DNA of 34,593 nt from Acidobacteriaceae bacterium (GTDB lineage Bacteria; Acidobacteriota; Terriglobia; Terriglobales; Acidobacteriaceae): positions 1 to 34,593 of the forward strand of contig JASIAO010000234.1 in assembly GCA_030041955.1 (NCBI GenBank), given 5' to 3'. The translations under genes were made by a program, and so were the position numbers. Numbering within the stretch: position 1 is the stretch's first letter; every line of letters begins with the position of its first letter. This document shows positions 17,168-27,020 of this stretch, piece by piece. The notes beneath the pieces are model-generated. The model was given only the letters and a program-made list of their open reading frames with translations. It was not told the DNA's origin and ran no database searches.

Positions 17168-17962
17168 TCAGGCTTCCCGCACGCCGCCGGAAAGCACCGT
17201 GCGCAGGCCCTCCACCGTGCGCACGCGGAGGAAACCCCGCGCATCCAGGCCCTCGGTCACACCGGTAAATCCGCCGTTTTCGTCCACGCGCACGCGCTTT
17301 CCGCGGATCCACGACGACCCTGCTTCCAGTCGCTCGCGAATGCTCTGCGCGGCGCGCTCCGCCGAATCGGCGAGCGCCGCGGCCTCGCAATCCAGCGATT
17401 GTAGCAAAGCCAGCAGCAGCTCCTGGCGCGGCCACGAGCGTCCGGTTTCGATCTGTAGCGACGTCGCAATCTCACGCAGTTCTTCAGGAAATTGTGGCTG
17501 ATGCACGTTGATGCCGATCCCCACCACCGCGTGCTGCACGCGCGTCACTTCCGCGTTCAGCTCGGTGAGCATCCCGCAGAATTTTTTCCGGCCGAGCAGC
17601 AGATCGTTCGGCCAGCGCAGATCGGATTCGAGCGTGGTAACCGTGCGAACCGCCTGCTGCACTGCGAGCCCCGCGGCCAGCGAGAGCCACAGAATGTCCG
17701 CCGGCGCAATCTGCGGCCGCAGCAAAACGCTGACGTACAAACCGGATCCCGCCGGCGACTCCCATGTGTGCGCGCTGCGTCCGCGCCCCGCCGTCTGCGC
17801 ATCGGTCAGATACACGCTGCCATCCGGGGCTCCTGCCTGCGCCTGCTGCATGGCGCGCGTATTCGTCGAGCCGATCGTAGGAAAGTAGTGCAGCCTGCCT
17901 GCGAATCGCGTCCCCTCGATCGCCGCGTTCAGCTCATCCAGATCGAATGCGTCCTGCGTCAT
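17168..17962 (-). CDS. birA: Biotin--[acetyl-CoA-carboxylase] ligase
   Basis: 264 aa from ATG 17962; the open frame runs further upstream but only this part is BirA-like. Motifs: GSTNTRAM, QTAGRGRSAHTWESPAGSGLYVSVLLRP (biotinyl-AMP loop), RWPNDLLL, the Lys in GRKKFCGMLTE, and VVGIGINVHQ. A C-terminal SH3-like domain follows (GKRVRVDENGGFTGVTEGLDARGFL). There is no N-terminal DNA-binding HTH, so this is a monofunctional (group I) ligase that activates biotin and attaches it to the carboxyl carrier protein, without repressor activity. It lies between nadC and coaX, 62 bp after nadC across a heptamer array. Confidence 0.92.
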   Translation of the reverse strand: MTQDAFDLDELNAAIEGTRFAGRLHYFPTIGSTNTRAMQQAQAGAPDGSVYLTDAQTAGRGRSAHTWESPAGSGLYVSVLLRPQIAPADILWLSLAAGLAVQQAVRTVTTLESDLRWPNDLLLGRKKFCGMLTELNAEVTRVQHAVVGIGINVHQPQFPEELREIATSLQIETGRSWPRQELLLALLQSLDCEAAALADSAERAAQSIRERLEAGSSWIRGKRVRVDENGGFTGVTEGLDARGFLRVRTVEGLRTVLSGGVREA

Positions 17963-17993
17963 GTCGTCCGCTGCCAGCTGTCCTGAGTAGCTC

Positions 17994-18028
17994 GACCGAT
18001 CGCTGCTCACTAATCGCTGATCTCTCAA
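17994..18028. repeat. Heptanucleotide array, nadC-birA gap
   Basis: Five consecutive 7-nt units, two of them CGCTGCT (18001) and CGCTGAT (18015), with CACTAAT (18008) between. The last unit covers the nadC stop codon (18025-18027). The same unit type recurs in other gaps of the window. Confidence 0.5.
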
Positions 18029-18909
18029 TACAGCTCCGCGGTAATGCGCATCGAGAGGTCCACCGCCGGCGCGGAGTGCGTCAGCGCCCCCACCGAAATG
18101 TAATCCGGCCCGGCCAACGCGTACTTGCGCACATTCTCGAGCGTGATCCCGCCCGACGCCTCCACGGGAATATCGAAGCCCCGCTCCTGCACCAGCGCGA
18201 CCGCCTTCTTCACCTCGCCCGGCGTCATATTGTCCAGCAGCAGCGACTCGGCGCCGTGGTCCAGAGCCAGGTTCAGCTCGTCCACGTTCCGCACTTCGAT
18301 GTCGATCGTCTGCCCTGGCTTGCGCCGCTCCCGCGCGCTCTCCAGCACCTTCACGATCCCGCCGCCCAGTGAGATGTGGTTGTTCTTGATCAGAATTCCA
18401 TCCGACAGATCGAGCCGGTGATTCTCCCCGCCGCCGCAGCGTACCGCGTACTTGTCCAGGATGCGCAGCCCCGGGACGGTCTTCCGCGTATCCAGAATCT
18501 TCGCCCCCGTCTCTTCCACCTCGTCCACGTAGCGCCGCGTCATCGTTGCAATGCCGCTCATCCGCTGCAGCAGGTTCAGGATCACCCGCTCGCACGCCAG
18601 AATCACCCGGGCATTGTGGCGGATCACCGCAATCGCCTGCCCCTTGCGCAGCCGTACTCCGTCGAAAATCTCCGGATGGCTCACCACTTCGAACCGTCCG
18701 CTGTTTCGCGGGTCGAGCCGCGAAAAAATCTCCAGGAAACGCGGAATGCACCCCACGCCCGCGAGCACGCAGTCCTCTTTGGCGATGATGGTCGCCGCGG
18801 CGCGCAGCGTGGGATCGACGGTCAGCGCGGTCGTTACGTCGCTGGTAGCTCGGTCCTCCACCAGCGCCTGCTCCAGAATGGCCTCAATTCGGCGGCTCTT
18901 CCATTCCAT
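18025..18909 (-). CDS. nadC: Quinolinate phosphoribosyltransferase (nicotinate-nucleotide pyrophosphorylase, carboxylating)
   Basis: 294 aa, normal length. It converts quinolinate and PRPP to nicotinate mononucleotide in de novo NAD synthesis. Seen: EDRATSDVTT near the N-terminus, VILACERVILNLLQRMSGIAT, the DTRKTVPGLRILDKYAVRCGGGENHR block that binds quinolinate, LIKNNHI, and the barrel ends SLLLDNMTP and EASGGI. The ATG (18909) is only 6 bp after the valS stop, so it is translated from the valS transcript. No nadA or nadB is nearby. Confidence 0.95.
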   Translation of the reverse strand: MEWKSRRIEAILEQALVEDRATSDVTTALTVDPTLRAAATIIAKEDCVLAGVGCIPRFLEIFSRLDPRNSGRFEVVSHPEIFDGVRLRKGQAIAVIRHNARVILACERVILNLLQRMSGIATMTRRYVDEVEETGAKILDTRKTVPGLRILDKYAVRCGGGENHRLDLSDGILIKNNHISLGGGIVKVLESARERRKPGQTIDIEVRNVDELNLALDHGAESLLLDNMTPGEVKKAVALVQERGFDIPVEASGGITLENVRKYALAGPDYISVGALTHSAPAVDLSMRITAELY

Positions 18910-18915
18910 GGCGAT

Positions 18916-21750
<2,835 letters not shown>

Positions 21751-21768
21751 GCAAATTTCCATCATAAT

Positions 21769-21780
21769 GCGCGCGCGCGC
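21769..21780. repeat. (GC)6 dinucleotide tract in the valS upstream gap
   Basis: Twelve alternating G and C lie between the upstream terminator and the valS start, just upstream of a TATGAT on the minus strand. Alternating purine-pyrimidine DNA can adopt a left-handed form under supercoiling. A regulatory role is speculation. Confidence 0.35.
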
Positions 21781-21789
21781 CGCCAATGG

Positions 21790-21811
21790 AAAAGGCCGCG
21801 CTGACGCGGCC
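21790..21811 (-). terminator. Intrinsic terminator after the bamD-like gene
   Basis: On the minus strand a perfect 7-bp GGCCGCG/CGCGGCC stem with a 4-nt loop is followed by TTTT and CC. It is the clearest rho-independent terminator in the window. It separates the bamD-like gene from valS, so valS needs its own promoter. Confidence 0.8.
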
Positions 21812-21847
21812 TCTCCCTGCTCACGCTTTACGTCTGCTGCCGGTCTT

Positions 21848-21868
21848 CGAGCTACCAGCAACCAGCTT
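21848..21868. repeat. Short heptamer run, bamD-like 3' end
   Basis: Three 7-nt units, CGAGCTA (21848), CCAGCAA (21855) and CCAGCTT (21862), lie just after the stop of the bamD-like gene. The motif differs from the main heptamer family, so this is a weaker case. Confidence 0.25.
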
Positions 21869-21872
21869 GTTC

Positions 21873-23480
21873 TTAGAACGGGTTCAGCTTATCCACGCCC
21901 TTCTTCTTCTTGTGCTTGCTCGACGACTCGTCCTTCTTGTCGTAGGGCACCTTTTTGTTCTTGGTGGTCGGCTTCCCGCTCGCATTGGCGCCGGTCTGCA
22001 CCTGCGCCCCTGCCGGACCGCTCGGCACCTGGTTGATCTGCTCCGGCGCCGCAGCCGGCTTATCCACCGGCGGCAGCGGCTGGTTGTTCGTCGGCCCCAC
22101 CGGGGCAACCAGAGGCTGTGCGGCTGGCTGCGCCGCGGCGCCTGGCGGCGTATTCGCCGTCGCGCCCGCTCCGCTGTCCTCCGTCACCCCCGCGCCCGTA
22201 TCCCCGTTCTGCACCTGCACGCTCACGCTGTTGCCCGGCGCGCTGTTCGCCGTTGGCACGTCACCGAGGGTCAGCGTCTGCACTGCGCCTTCGCCTTCGG
22301 CCGCGGGCGTTGCCTGCGGTGCGGCTGCGGAAGCCTGTACCGGAGCCGGCGCGCCCGGACCCACTTCCGGAATCGGCTTGCCCGCCATCGCGTCCACCAG
22401 CGCCGTCTTCGCCTCTTCATTCAGATCCTTCGGAATCACCGGCGGCGGACTCACCAGCGAGGGATCGCCCACGCGCGCGGCCCTGATCGTATCCGGCCCG
22501 CGTCCCAGCAGCGAGAGCGCCCGCGAGCCCAGCTTCACGTTCACGCGGCTGTCCTCCTCCGCCTGGCTCTCGGCCAGCTCCGCAGCCGTCGGATCCGGAA
22601 CCGGACGCCCCATCGCGATCAGCCGGTCCTTCGCGTCTTCCACATGCGGCGCCAGCGGATACCGCGTGCACACCCGGTCCCATGCGGCTGCGGCGCGGTC
22701 GTTGTAATACTTCTCCAGCTCGGCTTTGGCCTTGGGTGGAATCCTGAAGCGCGACGAGACATACGCCGCCTCCTGCGCGTACGCGTCGCCGATCGAAATC
22801 AGCGTGTCGTCCGCCTTGCTGAAGAGCGGATAGTCATCAGCCACCGTCTGCAGCCGCGCAATCGAAGCCGCCCAGTTGTCGCGCGAGAAGTAATATTCTC
22901 CAATCTCGTACTGCCGCTGCGCCAGCACTTCCTGCACCTCGCGCAGTTTCTGCTTGGCCCTGGGAATCAGCGGCGAATCCGGGAACTGCTCCAGCATGGT
23001 GCGGTACTCACGCTCCGCGTTCACCGCGTTCTGCGGATCGCGGTCCGGCTTCTCCATCTGCTGGAAGTAAATGTCCCCCACTTTCATCTGCGCTTCGGCC
23101 GCTTCCGGACTGTTGGGGAAAAACGTGATGAAGTCCTTGTATTCCGATTCCGCCTGCGCCAGCGCTGCCGATCCACCTTCCTTGAACCACGTGTCGCCCA
23201 CCGCCAGCTTCGCGCGCATCGCGTACTCTGAGTCCGAATACGTGTTCAGCAGCGTCTGCAGATCCAGCCGGGCCACGTCGTACTTGCCCTTCTTCATGGC
23301 CAGCATGGCCTTGTCGTACAGGATCTTGTCCGGCTGCTCGGAGTTCACCTTCTGCAGCGCCGTCTCGCTCGTGTTGTAGTCCTTCGGGTTCTTCTTGTGC
23401 TTCCTGGCGAACGCGCAGGGTGAGAACGCGATGGCCGCGCCCAAAGTAACCGCCGAAATCCGAATAACCAGCCGATTCAT
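21873..23480 (-). CDS. BamD/YfiO-like TPR protein with long C-terminal tail
   Basis: 535 aa. A signal peptide ([23 protein letters not shown]) precedes TPR-like helices over residues about 45-250. These have the BamD pattern [42 protein letters not shown] and later [12 protein letters not shown] and [11 protein letters not shown]. BamD is the lipoprotein that, with BamA, inserts outer-membrane beta-barrels. The only Cys near the cleavage site (FSPC) is not a canonical lipobox, so lipid anchoring is uncertain. Residues about 330-510 are an Ala/Pro/Gln-rich low-complexity tail, followed by a Lys-rich end ([10 protein letters not shown]), making it about twice the usual 240-280 aa. A terminator follows the gene. 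Confidence 0.75.
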   Translation of the reverse strand: MNRLVIRISAVTLGAAIAFSPCAFARKHKKNPKDYNTSETALQKVNSEQPDKILYDKAMLAMKKGKYDVARLDLQTLLNTYSDSEYAMRAKLAVGDTWFKEGGSAALAQAESEYKDFITFFPNSPEAAEAQMKVGDIYFQQMEKPDRDPQNAVNAEREYRTMLEQFPDSPLIPRAKQKLREVQEVLAQRQYEIGEYYFSRDNWAASIARLQTVADDYPLFSKADDTLISIGDAYAQEAAYVSSRFRIPPKAKAELEKYYNDRAAAAWDRVCTRYPLAPHVEDAKDRLIAMGRPVPDPTAAELAESQAEEDSRVNVKLGSRALSLLGRGPDTIRAARVGDPSLVSPPPVIPKDLNEEAKTALVDAMAGKPIPEVGPGAPAPVQASAAAPQATPAAEGEGAVQTLTLGDVPTANSAPGNSVSVQVQNGDTGAGVTEDSGAGATANTPPGAAAQPAAQPLVAPVGPTNNQPLPPVDKPAAAPEQINQVPSGPAGAQVQTGANASGKPTTKNKKVPYDKKDESSSKHKKKKGVDKLNPF

Positions 23481-23559
23481 AACACCTCAGAAGTCGCGGA
23501 CGCTTCACGGTCTTCCAGGGCTCGGCGGTCCGCGACGACCCTGCCCCAGGTTTTCAATC

Positions 23560-24234
23560 TTACGCGGCCACCTGCGCCGCACGCAGCGCCGCTTCCAGCA
23601 GCCGTCGCGCATCGCGCTCTGCGTGCCCCTCGCCGAAAACCGCATTCCCGGCCACCAGCAGCTCGGCTCCCGCTTCGACGACCGCGCCGACGGTGTCGTG
23701 AGCTACCCCGCCGTCCACCTCAATCCTAAACCGCAGTCCCAGTTCCTGCCGAAGTTCTTTCAGTCGTCGTATCTTGTTCAGCGAATAGGGGATAAACCGC
23801 TGCCCGCCAAACCCAGGATTCACGCTCATCACGAGCACATGGTGCACCATCCCCAGCACCGGAATCAGCAGTTCCACCGCCGTCGCCGGATTGATTACCA
23901 CCGCCGGCTCCATCCCGTGCCGCTCAATCAGCTCCAGCGTGCGATGCAGGTGCCGGCAGGCTTCGTAGTGGACGCTCACCCAGCTCGCCCCCGCCTCGGC
24001 AAACGCCGGGATATATTCGTCCGGATTTTCGATCATCAGATGGCAGTCCAGCGGCAGCTTCGTGTGCTTCCGCAGCGACTGCACAATCGGCGGTCCCACC
24101 GTGATATTCGGGACAAAATGCCCGTCCATCACGTCCACGTGGATCACACTTCCGCCTCCGCGCTCCGCCGCCGATACTTCATCGGCCAGCCGCGCAAAAT
24201 CCGCGGAGAGTATGGATGGAACCAGCTCAACCAA
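23560..24234 (-). CDS. rpe: Ribulose-phosphate 3-epimerase
   Basis: 224 aa, normal length, starting at TTG 24234 with GGAAA 6 nt upstream; the family start VELVPSILSADF allows no later start. It interconverts ribulose-5-phosphate and xylulose-5-phosphate in the pentose phosphate pathway. TIM-barrel motifs with metal and catalytic residues: HVDVMDGHFVPNITVGP, DCHLMIENPD, VMSVNPGFGGQRF, EVDGGV, and VAGNAVFGEG for phosphate binding. It is divergent from tyrS, and the shared gap carries two heptamer runs. The bamD-like gene follows 79 bp downstream. Confidence 0.96.
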   Translation of the reverse strand: MVELVPSILSADFARLADEVSAAERGGGSVIHVDVMDGHFVPNITVGPPIVQSLRKHTKLPLDCHLMIENPDEYIPAFAEAGASWVSVHYEACRHLHRTLELIERHGMEPAVVINPATAVELLIPVLGMVHHVLVMSVNPGFGGQRFIPYSLNKIRRLKELRQELGLRFRIEVDGGVAHDTVGAVVEAGAELLVAGNAVFGEGHAERDARRLLEAALRAAQVAA

Positions 24235-24252
24235 GATATTTCCAGTGTATCA

Positions 24253-24273
24253 AGCAGTCAGCGGTCAGCGATC
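24253..24273. repeat. Heptanucleotide array upstream of rpe
   Basis: Three tandem units, AGCAGTC (24253), AGCGGTC (24260) and AGCGATC (24267). On the minus strand they read as CGCTGAC-type units, the same family as the other arrays. They lie 18 bp upstream of the rpe TTG start. Confidence 0.5.
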
Positions 24274-24372
24274 AGGACATGCGGATATCCAGCGGCACCG
24301 CGGGTCTTTGAGCCTTCGCCGCCCATCGCTGGCTGCTGATCGCGCAGAACGGCCCGCGCGGGGAAGTCCACT

Positions 24373-24400
24373 CGCTGAACGCCAAACGCTGATCACTCAC
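24373..24400. repeat. Heptanucleotide array upstream of tyrS
   Basis: Four 7-nt units: CGCTGAA (24373), CGCCAAA (24380), CGCTGAT (24387) and a diverged CACTCAC (24394). They end 13 bp before a TATACT that could be the tyrS -10 box. Confidence 0.5.
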
Positions 24401-24413
24401 CTCTAACCGCTTT

Positions 24414-24419
24414 TATACT
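24414..24419 (+). promoter_or_regulatory. Candidate -10 box of tyrS
   Basis: TATACT lies 11 bp before ATG 24431, which would give a leader of only a few bases. No Shine-Dalgarno precedes the ATG, consistent with a nearly leaderless message. No good -35 hexamer is seen. Confidence 0.35.
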
Positions 24420-24430
24420 GATTCCTGCCC

Positions 24431-25684
24431 ATGTCCAGCTTCCTTCCCGTCGATGAGCAGCTCGACCTGCTCCAGAAAGGCGCGGCCGAGATCATCCGCG
24501 TCGACGACCTGCGCGCCCGCCTCGAAAAATCGCGCCAGACCGGCGTCCCCCTTCGCGTCAAAGCCGGATTCGATCCCACCGCTCCCGACCTCCACCTCGG
24601 CCACACCGTCCTGATGCGCAAGCTCAAGCACTTCCAGGACCTCGGCCACCAGGTCATCTTCCTCGTCGGCGACTACACCACGCTCATCGGCGACCCCACC
24701 GGCCGCAACGCAACGCGCAAGCCGCTGACACGAGAGGAAATCGACGAGAACGCGAAGACCTACACCGACCAGGTCTTCCGCATCCTCGACCGCGAGAAAA
24801 CCGAAGTCCGCTTCAACTCCGAGTGGCTGGGCAAGCTCTCTTTCGAGGACATCATCCGCCTGGCCGCCAAATTCACCGTCTCGCAGATGCTGGAGCGCGC
24901 CGAATTCCACGCGCGTTTCCAGAATGAGCAGCCCATCTCCCTCCACGAGCTCCTCTACCCGCTCGCCCAGGGATACGACTCGGTCGCTCTGCGCTGCGAC
25001 GTGGAGCTGGGCGGCACCGATCAGAAATTCAACCTCATCGCCGGCCGCGAGCTGCAGCGCGACTTCGGCCAGCCTCCGCAGATCGTCCTCATGACCCCCA
25101 TCATCGAGGGGCTCGACGGCGTGCAGAAAATGTCGAAGTCCCTGAACAACGCCATCGGCATCCACGAGCCGCCCCAGGAGATGTACGGCAAGCTCATGTC
25201 GATCTCCGACGAGCTCATGCCTCGCTACTGGACCCTCCTCACCGATCTCCGCCAGAGCGAAATCGACAAGATGAACGCGGACATCGCCTCCGGCGCGCTC
25301 CATCCCATGCAGGCCAAAAAGAACCTCGCCCGCACCATCGTCGCCGGCTTTCACGGCCAGGAGGCTGCGCAACAGGCTGATGACAACTGGGCGCGGCAAT
25401 TTCAGCAAAAGTCCGACGACCTGGAGGGTCTCGACGAAGTCCGCATCGCGTTCGCCGAGCTCACCAACCCCTCCTCAGCGCCCGGCCTGCACGTTCGCGT
25501 GCCCAGGCTGCTCGTCCGCCTCGGCCTCGCCGCATCCGGTGCCGAAGCCAGCCGCAAGCTCGCCGAGAGCGCCGTCCGCCTCGACGGCCAAACCATCTCC
25601 GCTCCGACGGTTGCCCTCACCGCACTGCCCGCCCGCGTCACTGTCCGCGTCGGCAAACGCGCCAAAATCGCCATAATCGAATAA
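24431..25684 (+). CDS. tyrS: Tyrosine--tRNA ligase
   Basis: 417 aa. It charges tRNA-Tyr with tyrosine. Class I signatures: [20 protein letters not shown] (HIGH equivalent HLGH) and KMSKS in [13 protein letters not shown], which places it in the TyrZ-like subgroup having the KMSKS form rather than [18 protein letters not shown] and the [19 protein letters not shown] block are the amino-acid site. A C-terminal S4 RNA-binding domain is present ([28 protein letters not shown]). It is divergent from rpe and monocistronic. A REP element begins 12 bp after its stop. Confidence 0.97.
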   Translation: MSSFLPVDEQLDLLQKGAAEIIRVDDLRARLEKSRQTGVPLRVKAGFDPTAPDLHLGHTVLMRKLKHFQDLGHQVIFLVGDYTTLIGDPTGRNATRKPLTREEIDENAKTYTDQVFRILDREKTEVRFNSEWLGKLSFEDIIRLAAKFTVSQMLERAEFHARFQNEQPISLHELLYPLAQGYDSVALRCDVELGGTDQKFNLIAGRELQRDFGQPPQIVLMTPIIEGLDGVQKMSKSLNNAIGIHEPPQEMYGKLMSISDELMPRYWTLLTDLRQSEIDKMNADIASGALHPMQAKKNLARTIVAGFHGQEAAQQADDNWARQFQQKSDDLEGLDEVRIAFAELTNPSSAPGLHVRVPRLLVRLGLAASGAEASRKLAESAVRLDGQTISAPTVALTALPARVTVRVGKRAKIAIIE

Positions 25685-25695
25685 GGCTGGTCACC

Positions 25696-25721
25696 GGGTA
25701 GGCGCGACATTCATGTCGCGC
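25696..25721 (+). repeat. REP unit upstream of RAYT
   Basis: GTAG (25698-25701) stands at the foot of a perfect 9-bp inverted repeat, GCGCGACAT (25702-25710) and ATGTCGCGC (25713-25721). A GTAG-type tetranucleotide at the hairpin foot is the hallmark of REPs recognised by RAYT proteins. It is inverted relative to the two downstream copies. Confidence 0.7.
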
Positions 25722-25744
25722 AATTCAGGCATCTGTGACGAGGT

Positions 25745-25758
25745 GCGGCTTGAGCCGC
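25745..25758. repeat. GCGGCT-TG-AGCCGC palindrome, left side of RAYT
   Basis: A perfect 6-bp inverted repeat with a 2-nt loop, 24 bp after the upstream REP. A near-identical palindrome lies at 26255-26268 on the other side, so it is probably a second component of the REP element. Confidence 0.55.
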
Positions 25759-25830
25759 TGAGGCCCATTCCTTTCCTGCCGGAACTTCCGTCATCTGGCG
25801 CGAGGTGCCGAGCGGTCTTACGCTTTCCAC

Positions 25831-26262
25831 GTGCGGCCCGCCCTTCAAACCTACTTCCTGACGATTGTCGCTGCGGAACGCAGGAGGTTGCTGCAATCGG
25901 ATCGTTCGGCGGCTCTGCTGCGGCAAATCCTGTTTCACTACCGTGACGAGCGCCGCTACGCCCTGCACCCTTTTGTCATCATGCCTGACCACCTCCACCT
26001 GCTCCTCACGCCTGCCGCCGATCAATCCCTGGAACGCTGCGTGCAATGCATCAAGGGCGGCTTCTCGCATGCATTCCGAAGTCAGACTGGCTGGAAAGCG
26101 GAGCTCTGGCAAAGAAGCTTCTATGAACATCGCATCCGCGATGCTGAAGACTACCGCCAACACTGCTTCTACATTGCCGGAAACCCGAAGACTCCGGACT
26201 ACCCCTGGCTGGAGATGGATGGACCGGCAATCGACGGAATGCCGGCCGGCCTCGGCGGCTGA
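25831..26262 (+). CDS. REP-associated tyrosine transposase (RAYT), Y1 HUH family
   Basis: 143 aa from GTG 25831, the only usual start codon downstream of an in-frame stop at 25759. The Y1 transposase fold is clear: TYFLTIVAAERRRLLQSDR, then the HUH metal motif HLHLLL in VIMPDHLHLLLTPA. A helix with CIKGGFSHAFR and the ending LWQRSFYEHRIRDAEDYRQHCFYIAGNP, carrying the catalytic Tyr of EDYRQH, follow. RAYTs nick at REP hairpins and are usually single-copy and not self-moving like insertion sequences. The stop codon lies inside a palindrome (26255-26268). It appears intact. Confidence 0.88.
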   Translation: MRPALQTYFLTIVAAERRRLLQSDRSAALLRQILFHYRDERRYALHPFVIMPDHLHLLLTPAADQSLERCVQCIKGGFSHAFRSQTGWKAELWQRSFYEHRIRDAEDYRQHCFYIAGNPKTPDYPWLEMDGPAIDGMPAGLGG

Positions 26263-26268
26263 AGCCGC
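26255..26268. repeat. GCGGCT-GA-AGCCGC palindrome overlapping the RAYT stop
   Basis: A perfect 6-bp inverted repeat with a 2-nt loop whose middle contains the TGA stop of the RAYT gene. It is the partner of the palindrome at 25745-25758. Confidence 0.55.
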
Positions 26269-26292
26269 GGGATTTGCGACTGCCCCTTGTCC

Positions 26293-26314
26293 GCGGCATG
26301 AATGCCGCTCCTAC
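26293..26314 (-). repeat. REP unit 1 downstream of RAYT
   Basis: A perfect 7-bp inverted repeat, GCGGCAT/ATGCCGC, with a 2-nt loop is followed by CTAC (GTAG on the minus strand) at 26311-26314. It is opposite in orientation to the upstream REP. Confidence 0.7.
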
Positions 26315-26316
26315 CC

Positions 26317-26340
26317 GCGCAGCATGGATGCCGCGCCTAC
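26317..26340 (-). repeat. REP unit 2 downstream of RAYT
   Basis: A 9-bp inverted repeat with one mismatch (GCGCAGCAT/ATGCCGCGC) is followed by CTAC at 26337-26340. It is in tandem with REP unit 1, as in BIME-type clusters. Confidence 0.65.
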
Positions 26341-26370
26341 CTGAAAAATGCAACAATCCCTCTGGCCGCA

Positions 26371-26398
26371 CTCTGAACCCTAACCCCTGTCCTCAACG
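26371..26398. repeat. Heptanucleotide array at the ruvA 3' end
   Basis: Four units, CTCTGAA (26371), CCCTAAC (26378), CCCTGTC (26385) and CTCAACG (26392). The array runs into the ruvA stop codon (26393-26395). Confidence 0.4.
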
Positions 26399-26983
26399 AA
26401 TCACCTTCAGCGCGCCCCGGAACAACTCGTCGAAGTTCGCTCCCGCCGTCTTGTCCCGCTCCACTGCCGTCTCAATCGCCTTTTGCGCCGCCGGCCGCGA
26501 GTACCCCAGATTCACCAGCGCCGACAGCACATCTTCCGCAGCCGGAACCGCGGCCAGCGCCGGCTCCGGCGCCACGGCAAAGTCTTCGAGCTTCTCCTTT
26601 AGCTCCACGACGAGACGCTCGGCCAGCTTCTTGCCCACTCCAGGAATCCGCGTCAGCGTCGCGTGATCCTGCGCGCGAATCGCCGCCACCGTCCGCTCCG
26701 GATTCAGCCCGCTCAGAATCGTCACCGCCAGCTTCGGTCCCACGCCGGACACGGTGATCAGCCGCTCGAACAGCCGCTTCTCATCGCGCTCCAGAAACCC
26801 GTAAAGCGCCAGCGTGTCCTCGCGTACCTGCGTATAAATGTAAAGCGCGACGTCGCTGCCCTCGCGCGGCAGCGCCGTAAACGTCGGCACGCTGATGGTG
26901 ACGTCGTAGCCTACCCCGCCGGCCTCCACAATCGCCTGCCCCGGACTCTTCGCGAACAGCTTTCCCCGCAAATGCGCAATCAT
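26393..26983 (-). CDS. ruvA: Holliday junction branch migration protein RuvA
   Basis: 196 aa from ATG 26983, where the family start MIAHLRGKL is found; an earlier ATG at 27001 lies within repeats. Domain I is an OB fold (GGVGYDVTISVPT). Domain II carries the helix-hairpin-helix pairs LITVSGVGPKLAVTILSGL and LTRIPGVGKKLAERLVVELKEKL that hold DNA. Domain III (SALVNLGYSRPAAQKAIETA) contacts RuvB. RuvA forms tetramers on four-way junctions. No ruvB or ruvC is nearby. The ribosome binding site AGGGAT is part of a heptamer array. Confidence 0.95.
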   Translation of the reverse strand: MIAHLRGKLFAKSPGQAIVEAGGVGYDVTISVPTFTALPREGSDVALYIYTQVREDTLALYGFLERDEKRLFERLITVSGVGPKLAVTILSGLNPERTVAAIRAQDHATLTRIPGVGKKLAERLVVELKEKLEDFAVAPEPALAAVPAAEDVLSALVNLGYSRPAAQKAIETAVERDKTAGANFDELFRGALKVIR

Positions 26984-26985
26984 GC

Positions 26986-27020
26986 GATCCCTAATCCCCA
27001 ATCCCTAATCCCTGGTCCTG
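26986..27020. repeat. Heptanucleotide array between the S9 peptidase stop and the ruvA start
   Basis: Five 7-nt units, read on the minus strand as AGGGATT-like repeats. They include the S9 peptidase stop codon (27005-27007) and end 2 bp before the ruvA ATG. Each AGGGAT resembles a Shine-Dalgarno sequence; the one nearest the ATG is correctly spaced. Confidence 0.6.

Larger units (their letters stand above)
25696..26340 (+). mobile_element. REPtron: RAYT gene flanked by inverted REP palindromes
   Basis: A Y1 HUH transposase-like gene lies between one upstream REP and two tandem downstream REPs in opposite orientation. An additional GCGGCT-NN-AGCCGC palindrome stands on each side (25745-25758 and 26255-26268). 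This is the architecture known for REP-associated tyrosine transposases. No target-site duplication is expected for this type. Confidence 0.7.

Noticed and set aside
17963-18751. An N-terminal extension of birA that would fuse it to an antisense-like reading of nadC
   Set aside because: The extra part overlaps nadC in another frame of the same strand and is unlike any BirA domain, including the HTH.
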